A stretch of 9,901 nt of DNA from contig JAHFCV010000084.1 in assembly GCA_023249275.1 (NCBI GenBank), positions 1 to 9,901 of the forward strand, read 5' to 3'. This document shows positions 1-4,869 of this stretch, in pieces; within the stretch, counting starts at the first letter, position 1; each line of letters opens with the position of its first letter. Made by a program: the position numbers and the translations under genes. The notes under the pieces were generated by a model. The model ran no database searches. It was not told the origin of the DNA and saw only the letters and a list, made by a program, of their open reading frames with translations. This DNA comes from Candidatus Methanoperedens sp. (lineage in GTDB: Archaea > Halobacteriota > Methanosarcinia > Methanosarcinales > Methanoperedenaceae).

Positions 1-258
1 TGCATAGGCGAATGCAGAGGCGCAAACTACCCCAACTACGCAATGAACGTAGGTCACCAGGGTGGATACACCTCAGTAGTAGCAGCAGCTCACGCTGGCA
101 AGGATGCGTTCTGCGTCAATCCGTTAGTCAAGGCATGCTTCGCAGATGACTTGATCAACTTTGACTTCGCAGATCCGAGAGGAGCATTCGGCAAGGCGGC
201 ACTCAGAGAGTGGGACCGCTGCGCCGGTGAGAGAGCATTCGTTATCCCGGCAAAGTAA
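1..258 (+). CDS. mcrA: Methyl-coenzyme M reductase alpha subunit (McrA), C-terminal fragment
   Basis: This is the last 85 residues of the alpha subunit of MCR, the nickel-F430 enzyme that makes methane in methanogens and activates it in anaerobic methanotrophs. It acts in the cytoplasm as an (alpha-beta-gamma)2 complex. The frame is open from base 1 and ends in TAA at 256-258. The stretch GANYPNYAMNVGHQGGY, followed by NPLVKACFADD and the terminal GERAFVIPAK, matches the conserved McrA C-terminus. The full protein is usually about 550-570 aa, so some 480 residues and the rest of the operon lie to the left. The residues known to be post-translationally modified sit upstream and cannot be examined. 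The first Met inside the fragment (base 43) is internal, not a start. A hairpin terminator follows at once, so mcrA is probably the last gene of its operon. An alkyl-CoM reductase homologue cannot be excluded from this fragment alone. Confidence 0.95.
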   Translation, partial: CIGECRGANYPNYAMNVGHQGGYTSVVAAAHAGKDAFCVNPLVKACFADDLINFDFADPRGAFGKAALREWDRCAGERAFVIPAK

Positions 259-266
259 ACAATGTT

Positions 267-301
267 AAGTAGGCTTTATGCCTACTTTTCTTATTTTTTT
301 T
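267..301 (+). terminator. Hairpin plus T-tract terminator after mcrA
   Basis: AAGTAGGC (267-274) pairs perfectly with GCCTACTT (280-287) over 8 bp around a 5-nt loop. It is followed by a T-rich run to about 301. It begins 8 nt after the mcrA stop, so it probably ends the mcr transcript. Confidence 0.75.
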
Positions 302-320
302 GGGATACGGAAATAAAATG

Positions 321-333
321 GAAAGAAATATAA
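321..333 (+). promoter_or_regulatory. Putative archaeal promoter for the zinc-motif protein
   Basis: GAAAGAAATATAA reads as a purine-rich BRE followed by an AT-rich TATA-like box. Transcription would start about 25 nt downstream (near 355), giving a leader of roughly 10 nt before the ATG at 367. It lies after the mcrA terminator, so the gene would have its own promoter. Confidence 0.4.
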
Positions 334-366
334 CATAGTTTGATATTCATAGCGATGTGATTTAAA

Positions 367-624
367 ATGGCTGAAGCAAAAGGAGAAGTTAAAAGAACGC
401 CCAAAGTACCTGGCGTAGTGAAATGTATGTATTGTGACGGGACTGGAAAACATCAGGGCAAAACATGCATTGTCTGCGACGGAAAAGGCAAAGTAGAAGT
501 TGTAGACTCATCCAGAAAATGCCAGTGGTGCAAGGGAAGAGGTTATTTGATGCAGGGCATACCATGCACAAATTGCGGCGGAACTGGAGCCACAAGACCT
601 ATTGGTAAAGAGAGACTGTTTTAA
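367..624 (+). CDS. Small stand-alone DnaJ-type zinc-finger protein
   Basis: This 85-aa protein consists almost entirely of four CxxCxGxG motifs: CMYCDGTG (20-27), CIVCDGKG (34-41), CQWCKGRG (52-59) and CTNCGGTG (67-74). In DnaJ/Hsp40 these four motifs form the cysteine-rich domain that binds two zinc ions and unfolded protein. Here there is no J domain and no C-terminal substrate-binding domain, only a short basic N-terminus. Two zinc ions bound by eight cysteines is therefore expected from family knowledge. The gene follows mcrA by 108 nt on the same strand but behind a terminator. A role in folding, metallation or thiol chemistry of MCR is an inference from position only. The start has a weak GTGAT ahead of it; no other in-frame start fits the motif layout. 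Confidence 0.85.
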   Translation: MAEAKGEVKRTPKVPGVVKCMYCDGTGKHQGKTCIVCDGKGKVEVVDSSRKCQWCKGRGYLMQGIPCTNCGGTGATRPIGKERLF

Positions 625-636
625 AATCATAGAGAA

Positions 637-653
637 ATAGGGGTTTCCCCTAT
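637..653. terminator. Hairpin between convergent genes
   Basis: ATAGGGG (637-643) and CCCCTAT (647-653) form a perfect 7-bp stem with a TTT loop between two convergent genes. The flanks are AT-rich without a clean T-run, so it could serve either strand as a weak terminator. Confidence 0.45.
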
Positions 654-700
654 ATCTTTATCAAAATATATCTTATAACGATTTATTTAAGAAAAGGTAA

Positions 701-1009
701 TTATTTCTTATATTTATACCTTTCACTCAATTTTTTATAAATATAATCATGCGCATTATTTACGGAATCGAGTTCCCCGCGTAATGTGAGAAGATTATCA
801 TCCTCTACATCTACTGTTTTCACTGCACATTTCCGGGTTGCAACTTCCAGATTATATTTATCTATTACTTCCAATATTAGTTTATGGGGAATTCCCGGTG
901 GTAAAACCAGATCATATAATCCTTCTAATGCTTTCTCATCTTCATTTACTGTAGTCTCATCTTCCTCAACAAATTCATCGCCTATATATTTTGTATCATT
1001 ATCATTCAT
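701..1009 (-). CDS. Conserved-looking acidic hypothetical protein
   Basis: This 102-aa protein is not recognised. Residues 1-27 are strongly acidic and probably disordered. Residues 30-92 look like a compact alpha/beta domain: a beta strand with YDLVLPPGIP, a helix with LILEVIDKYN, strands around CAVKTVDVED and NLLTLRGEL, then a helix with HDYIYKKL. That alternation resembles small ferredoxin-like or ACT/NIL-like folds, which is a guess from secondary structure. The C-terminus is Lys/Tyr-rich. The start at 1009 has no good SD, which suits a short-leader transcript. It converges on the zinc-motif gene and is divergent from the radical SAM gene. No function can be assigned. Confidence 0.65.
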   Translation of the reverse strand: MNDNDTKYIGDEFVEEDETTVNEDEKALEGLYDLVLPPGIPHKLILEVIDKYNLEVATRKCAVKTVDVEDDNLLTLRGELDSVNNAHDYIYKKLSERYKYKK

Positions 1010-1041
1010 GGGGATTCACTTAACATCAAATCATTATCAAA

Positions 1042-1055
1042 TCAAATAAAGTTTG
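1042..1055 (-). promoter_or_regulatory. Putative promoter of the 102-aa gene
   Basis: On the minus strand CAAACTTTATTTGA gives a TATA-like box about 38 nt upstream of the ATG at 1009. A start site 25 nt downstream would leave a leader of about 13 nt. Confidence 0.3.
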
Positions 1056-1066
1056 TGGTGAACAAT

Positions 1067-1231
1067 ATGAATATACCAGAAAAAAAAATGAGAACGTCGA
1101 AACAGTTTTATCCTAACTATCCATATTCACATCACAAAAATCATGCTTACAAAATTACTCTTCCCGCCGCAATGGATACCAACACAGCCTTATTTGAGCC
1201 TCCCTTCTTTAACCGCCTTCCTGGAAGCTAA
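1067..1231 (+). other. Possible upstream ORF overlapping the radical SAM start
   Basis: An ATG at 1067 is preceded by GGTGA at 1057-1061 with 5-nt spacing, a proper archaeal SD. It opens a 54-codon frame (MNIPEKKMRTSKQFYPNYPY...) that ends at TAA 1229-1231, about 90 nt inside the radical SAM gene in another frame. The part lying before that gene is rich in Tyr, His and Asn (FYPNYPYSHHKNHAY). It may be a regulatory uORF or a small peptide gene. It may equally be chance coding in a promoter region, because a TATA-like box for the enzyme lies within it. Confidence 0.25.
1098..1112 (+). promoter_or_regulatory. Putative promoter of the radical SAM gene
   Basis: CGAAACAGTTTTATC resembles a BRE/TATA pair centred near 1108. 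The predicted start, about 25 nt on, would leave fewer than 10 nt before the ATG at 1143. That explains why this ATG has no SD: the mRNA would be nearly leaderless. Confidence 0.35.
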
Positions 1232-3308
1232 TAATTGTAATGTCGAACAGAATGATATCAATATATCTTTCTACGATGCTCTTTTGAGTAAATCGGGTCT
1301 TCACAGCTTTTATGAAAGGGCGAATCTGAAATTCCAGGAGCTTGATTCCAAAAGAGAATTATCCTCCAGACTCCAGAAACAGTACGCAGCGTTGGGCAGC
1401 TCGATTCTTTTTGGCGATTATATCCTAAATGAGGTGGATTCTGCCAAAAAAATCTTAAAAAACAGGGAGGATTTCTACGATATCGAAGAACTGTTTCGGG
1501 CATTTAAAATACTTGAGCTTGGTCTAAAACTTGCCTCATCTGCGTATTACCCCACCAACCTTACCTTCCATGCCTACGATATGCGCTACTCATGCCGTTC
1601 CAGTAAAGACGTACTTGCGGCGGTTAATGACAGGGAAGAGAATCTTTTTATTGATTATTTCAAGAAATACACGGTTCCTGAGGTGCTGAGAGATAAACCC
1701 GAACTGATAGGCATTTCCATCATCAATACCAGCCAGCTAATCCCGGGATTGACGCTTGCAAATTTGATTAAAAAAGCCAGCCCTGATACACATATAAACA
1801 TCGGCGGCAGTGTTTTCACGCGCCTGATAAATGAGATAAGCCACAATAACGAGCTATTTTCGGTTTTTGACAGCGTGATAGTGCATGAAGGCGAGACGGC
1901 TTTGTTAAACCTCATTAAGCATCTTAATAATGAATTTGATATTTCTAAAATCCCCAATCTTATTTATAAAAATGGCGCTGATATCAAAGTCAATAAGCTC
2001 AATTCCCACGGTGAAGACATCAACTCATTGCCCACTCCATGTTTTGATGGCATGCCGCTGGATATGTATTTTTCACCTGAACTCATATTGCCTGTGCTTT
2101 CATCAAGAGGATGCTACTGGAGGCGCTGCACCTTTTGCGACCACAGCTTTGGCTATTCAGGCAACTACAGACCGAGGGATGTTGATAATTTATATAATGA
2201 CCTTAAGGCATTAAAAAGTAAATATAGTACGAGTTTTTTCACATTTCAGGATGAAGGTTTATCTCCTAAACTAATCAGCGCATTATCTGATAAGATAGCA
2301 GAAAATAAAATGGATATATCCTGGTTAGCAGATTCGAGATTCGAGTCTGCATTTAACCCCGAACTTAGCAATAAACTCTCAATGGCTGGCTGTAAAATGT
2401 TATATTTCGGGCTGGAATCTGCAAATGAACGAGTCCTGGGATGCATGGATAAAGGAATAAAAAAAGAGAATGCCTTGAAAATCTGCAAATATTGTGCGGA
2501 TGCGGGTATCTGGACACATTTATTCCTGATATTTGGTTTTCCAACCGAAACACGCAATGAAGCGCGAGAAACAATGAATTTTATCCTGCAAAATAACCAG
2601 ATTATCCGGTCTATGTCATTCGGAAGCTTCCAGCTTACCAGGCATTCGAAAGTGTATGAAAACCCGTCATCGTTTGAAGTTAACAAAATAGTTCAAAATG
2701 ATAGCATGGACCTATCCCTCTGGTATGATTATGAGGTATCAGGAGGTATGTCGAAAAAAGAAACTGAAGAGATAATCCAGGAATTCTACAATGAACTTTC
2801 ACATAAATACCGTGATTTGCCCATATGGAGCAATCTTGACCGGGAGCATCTTTTCCTGTATATTTCCCACTGCAAGAAATCTAAAAACAAAGTGTCTGAC
2901 CTGGCAGAATTGATTGAAAGTATATACAGGAAAAAATCAAATGAAAAACAAGCTTCATCCGATTTAAAAGACAGCAGGATATTTCTGTCCCTTAATAAAG
3001 GGATTTTTGCCGGAACATTCAATTTCAATTTAGCGAAAATAATCCATTCAGGGATGGCTGAAAACATCCCGGAGAATGGGTTGAAAACGGAAAGAACAAA
3101 TATAATATTTGATACAAATAATAACAGGATTTTCACGATTACTGATTTTGCAAAGGATATTCTGGACAATTGCAACGGCAGAGTAAATTTATCTGATATA
3201 ATAAATATAATTAAAGAAAAGTACTGGATGCATCACAGCGAAGCTGACCTTAAATGCAAAAGCTTTTTGGCTGGATTAATGGAAAAAAATATTATCAGGG
3301 CTAATTGA
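1143..3308 (+). CDS. B12-binding radical SAM enzyme with C-terminal PqqD-like (RRE) domain
   Basis: This 721-aa protein is a class B (cobalamin-binding) radical SAM enzyme. The N-terminal part, to about residue 290, looks like a B12-binding Rossmann domain, opening LLFPPQWIPTQPYLSLPSL and including ELIGISIINTSQ and NIGGSVF. It lacks DxHxxG, as many class B enzymes do. The radical SAM core follows, with SRGCYWRRCTFC: the [4Fe-4S] cysteines are C324, C329 and C332, a CX4CX2C spacing rather than CX3CX2C. FGLESANERVL and FLIFGFPTET are typical core strands. Residues about 649-721 match a PqqD-like fold (IIFDTNNNRIFTITDFAKDIL..., ending in LMEKNIIR), the RiPP recognition element that holds a peptide substrate. 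Methylation or another radical modification of a peptide or protein is therefore likely; the substrate is unknown. The opening FPPQW fits the usual N-terminus of the family, so the start at 1143 is preferred. The stop lies 6 nt from the convergent zinc-ribbon gene. Confidence 0.88.
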   Translation: MLTKLLFPPQWIPTQPYLSLPSLTAFLEANNCNVEQNDINISFYDALLSKSGLHSFYERANLKFQELDSKRELSSRLQKQYAALGSSILFGDYILNEVDSAKKILKNREDFYDIEELFRAFKILELGLKLASSAYYPTNLTFHAYDMRYSCRSSKDVLAAVNDREENLFIDYFKKYTVPEVLRDKPELIGISIINTSQLIPGLTLANLIKKASPDTHINIGGSVFTRLINEISHNNELFSVFDSVIVHEGETALLNLIKHLNNEFDISKIPNLIYKNGADIKVNKLNSHGEDINSLPTPCFDGMPLDMYFSPELILPVLSSRGCYWRRCTFCDHSFGYSGNYRPRDVDNLYNDLKALKSKYSTSFFTFQDEGLSPKLISALSDKIAENKMDISWLADSRFESAFNPELSNKLSMAGCKMLYFGLESANERVLGCMDKGIKKENALKICKYCADAGIWTHLFLIFGFPTETRNEARETMNFILQNNQIIRSMSFGSFQLTRHSKVYENPSSFEVNKIVQNDSMDLSLWYDYEVSGGMSKKETEEIIQEFYNELSHKYRDLPIWSNLDREHLFLYISHCKKSKNKVSDLAELIESIYRKKSNEKQASSDLKDSRIFLSLNKGIFAGTFNFNLAKIIHSGMAENIPENGLKTERTNIIFDTNNNRIFTITDFAKDILDNCNGRVNLSDIINIIKEKYWMHHSEADLKCKSFLAGLMEKNIIRAN

Positions 3309-3314
3309 TGGTTC

Positions 3315-3482
3315 TTACGGCGCCCTGGGTTTTATTTTCTTTGAGCCGCAGTTAGGGCATTCGGTTGCGCCTTTTTTCATGAAAGTCTTCTTGCATGAAA
3401 CGCACCAGTACATCCCGTATGCTCTTCCCAGCTCTGCTAATTCTTCCGGCTTTATTTCAAACGGCGTATATGTGCTGCACAT
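3315..3482 (-). CDS. 55-aa zinc-ribbon protein
   Basis: The gene encodes a 55-aa protein. Its N-terminal half (EIKPEELAELGRAYG) is probably helical. The C-terminal half holds CVSC (27-30) and CPNC (42-45), a CxxC-X11-CxxC zinc-ribbon knuckle pair, plus an extra Cys at position 2. It ends in a basic tail. A textbook SD (AAGGAGGT, plus-strand 3490-3497) lies 7 nt before the ATG, which strongly supports translation although the gene is very short. A TATA-like TTTATG at about 3524-3529 on the minus strand could start transcription with a leader of about 20 nt. Small zinc ribbons of this kind act in nucleic-acid or protein binding; no specific role can be assigned. It converges on the radical SAM gene. 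Confidence 0.8.
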   Translation of the reverse strand: MCSTYTPFEIKPEELAELGRAYGMYWCVSCKKTFMKKGATECPNCGSKKIKPRAP

Positions 3483-3540
3483 GATTACTACCTCCTTGCT
3501 TCATGATTGCATTACTTGATAAGCATAAATCACAACACTA

Positions 3541-3609
3541 TAATAAAATAAAAACCAATAGACATGTAAAAGGACAAAGGTTTGTGTCCTCTTCCTTTTA
3601 TGTCTATTG
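3541..3609 (-). terminator. Long hairpin terminator of the small-protein unit
   Basis: Read on the minus strand, CAATAGACAT (3609-3600) pairs with ATGTCTATTG (3565-3556) over 10 bp. After a 2-nt bulge (3566-3567) a further 7 bp follow (3593-3599 with 3568-3574). The loop is about 18 nt and allows an alternative inner GGAC/GTCC pairing. A T-rich run follows on the minus strand (3554 down to 3541). It begins 25 nt after the stop of the 51-aa gene. It fits an intrinsic-like terminator, but is longer and more elaborate than most. Confidence 0.65.
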
Positions 3610-3634
3610 AATACTTTTTCAAATGACCTCTCTT

Positions 3635-3790
3635 TTAGTCATATTGTGCGCCTGTTGGCTGCTCTGCCGTGCGTGCTCTCAATTTTGCGTAGAACTCTTT
3701 TTGTCTCTTTTTCTCCGCGTCGTCTTCTTTTCCAACTTTGACTTTTTGTGCCGCCTGAGCCTGGTCCATTGAGCTTTCTAGTCCAACCAT
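3635..3790 (-). CDS. 51-aa charged peptide with very strong SD
   Basis: This 51-aa protein is not recognised. It starts MVGLESSMDQAQAAQKVK, continues as a highly charged, probably helical segment (KEDDAEKKRQKEFYAKLRAR) and ends TAEQPTGAQYD. It has no Cys, no signal peptide and no membrane segment. The SD AAGGAGGTGA (plus-strand 3797-3806) is near perfect and lies in an A-rich stretch free of structure, 6 nt before the ATG, which suggests high translation. It sits 37 nt after the 58-aa gene with no room for its own promoter, so the two are probably cotranscribed, and a strong hairpin ends the unit. It could be a small regulatory or binding protein. Because a radical SAM/RRE enzyme is encoded next door, a leader-plus-core RiPP precursor is possible but unproven. 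Confidence 0.7.
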   Translation of the reverse strand: MVGLESSMDQAQAAQKVKVGKEDDAEKKRQKEFYAKLRARTAEQPTGAQYD

Positions 3791-3827
3791 TTTTTTTCAC
3801 CTCCTTTTTTTTAATTATAAATCATTT

Positions 3828-4004
3828 TTATATTTGTTGGTTTTTCTTCAATATGACTTTTTCATTTTCAATCTCAACATCGATTTCGGTACTTTTTTCA
3901 AGAGGTAAAGGAAACTGAGAATCATTTACTACCCTTGATTCGATGAGCACTTTAAAACTGTTCGCCGAGGGAATTGCTATAATTCTCCCTTTTCCTTTCA
4001 GCAT
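3828..4004 (-). CDS. 58-aa beta-rich small protein, possibly AbrB-like
   Basis: The gene encodes a 58-aa protein beginning MLKGKGRIIAIPSANSFKV. It has alternating hydrophobic strands (RIIAIP, FKVLIES, EIDVEIENEKVILKK) around a short FPLPLE segment. The last hairpin resembles the dimerising strands of SpoVT/AbrB DNA-binding domains, which are of similar length. The match is only in style, so the family is tentative. GAGGT lies 4 nt before the ATG, and the ATG overlapping that SD is followed at once by a stop, so 4004 is the only sensible start. A good TATA box lies about 45 nt upstream. It probably forms a two-gene unit with the 51-aa gene. Confidence 0.65.
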   Translation of the reverse strand: MLKGKGRIIAIPSANSFKVLIESRVVNDSQFPLPLEKSTEIDVEIENEKVILKKNQQI

Positions 4005-4047
4005 GTTTACCTCATCGGGAAATATAATGATTAATAATGTGTTCCTC

Positions 4048-4055
4048 TATTTATA
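4048..4055 (-). promoter_or_regulatory. TATA box for the 58/51-aa unit
   Basis: On the minus strand the box reads TATAAATA, preceded by a purine-rich GATAGG BRE-like stretch. The predicted start near 4026 gives a leader of about 20 nt that contains the GAGGT SD of the 58-aa gene. Confidence 0.6.
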
Positions 4056-4075
4056 CCTATCCCAGTACCTGTTTA

Positions 4076-4645
4076 TTATTTTTTTCCTTCCTTGGGAATT
4101 ATTATTTTCTTAATATCATGCCACGTTATAAAAAGGGAGTCAGAATCATCAGACGGCTCAAAAAAAACCCCGATTGAATCAGCATGTTTAAGAATGCCGG
4201 TGTGTATCGAATCAGACGTGGTTTGTACCTGTACTTTCCTGTTGACAAATACGCCAAGATATACTCTGGAGGTTTTCTCTTTTAAATCACTGGTTTGTTT
4301 ATTAATATCCTTAAATATGCGTGAATTGGTAATATCTGGCAGGACCGGTATCAATTTAACAAAATATTCAAAATATTTGTGTGAATCGTCAAGAACGAGC
4401 ACGTCAGAAATCAAAGGAGAACTTTTTATTTTGTCCTGTAAAAATTCATAATCATGGTTGAGGCAAAGCAGTGCGCAAACCTCATAGTTTTCGCCAGATG
4501 TATTAACAGGCAGGATTTTCTCTATAGAAGCGAGATTGATTTCTTTTGGTTTGCTCTCAAAATTCAAACCCGCACGATTCAATTCCAAAAGTTTCGAATT
4601 GAGTTTTAAGATATCCGCTGCCCGGACGATTGCAAGAGATTTCAT
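4076..4645 (-). CDS. Hypothetical protein with possible Sm-like C-terminal domain
   Basis: This 189-aa protein is not recognised as a named family. Residues 1-115 look alpha/beta (MKSLAIVRAADIL, CALLCLNHDYEFL, DVLVLDDSHKYFEYFVKLIPVLP) with no signal peptide or membrane helix. Residues about 128-185 are beta-rich: VYLGVFVNRKVQVQTTSDSI, HTGILKHADSIGVFFEP, LFITWHDIKKIIIPK. That pattern of five strands, with a G-x-L after strand 2 and a final W-x-x-I-K-K-I-I-I strand, resembles LSm/Hfq-like small beta-barrels. A role in RNA binding would be inference. The start at 4645 has only a weak upstream purine run. Its stop is 71 nt before the next minus-strand gene, which has its own TATA box, so the two may be separate units. 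Confidence 0.65.
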   Translation of the reverse strand: MKSLAIVRAADILKLNSKLLELNRAGLNFESKPKEINLASIEKILPVNTSGENYEVCALLCLNHDYEFLQDKIKSSPLISDVLVLDDSHKYFEYFVKLIPVLPDITNSRIFKDINKQTSDLKEKTSRVYLGVFVNRKVQVQTTSDSIHTGILKHADSIGVFFEPSDDSDSLFITWHDIKKIIIPKEGKK

Positions 4646-4808
4646 TATGTTTCCACGTTAACCTGACAATGCACAATTTAATGACCAATCCCGTTTTTCC
4701 CCGTTTTGTCTATCCGGTATATAGAATAAACTACATTGATAAATAGGTTTTGAAATCGTTCTACCCTCGGCGCAATCATTAAAGACAAAATGAATCCGAA
4801 TAAATACC

Positions 4809-4820
4809 CCTTTATACTAT
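4809..4820 (+). promoter_or_regulatory. TATA-like box of the first CDF gene
   Basis: CCTTTATACTAT lies about 35-38 bp before the centre of the inverted repeat at 4840-4861, the same spacing as at the second CDF gene. The expected start site (about 4838) is then at the left edge of the repeat. Confidence 0.5.
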
Positions 4821-4839
4821 CACTGAGATAACGTAAAAT

Positions 4840-4861
4840 ACCCTGTATTTAAATACGGGGT
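4840..4861 (+). promoter_or_regulatory. Inverted repeat upstream of the first CDF gene (operator or RBS-masking hairpin)
   Basis: CCCTGTATTTAAATACGGGG (4841-4860) is a near-perfect dyad centred on TTAA, with one T/G wobble pair and one extra flanking A/T pair. Its right arm ends in GGGG, which could act as the SD 9 nt before the ATG at 4870. It matches the repeat at 6164-6183 in length, centre, and distance to both TATA box and start codon. Confidence 0.65.
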
Positions 4862-4869
4862 TTGATAGA

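Noticed and set aside
2246..2686. 146-codon minus-strand frame inside the radical SAM gene
   Set aside because: It is antisense to the radical SAM core with its characteristic motifs and shows no recognisable protein features.
4791..4832. 13-codon ATG frame in the leader region of the first CDF gene
   Set aside because: It starts upstream of the predicted transcript start, overlaps the TATA-like boxes and has no SD.
4646..4869. The intergenic region between the 189-aa gene and the first CDF gene as a possible RNA gene or riboswitch
   Set aside because: Apart from promoter-like boxes and the inverted repeat near the ATG, it shows no tRNA-like or multi-helix structure. A repeated CCCGTTTT near 4688 is too short to mean much.
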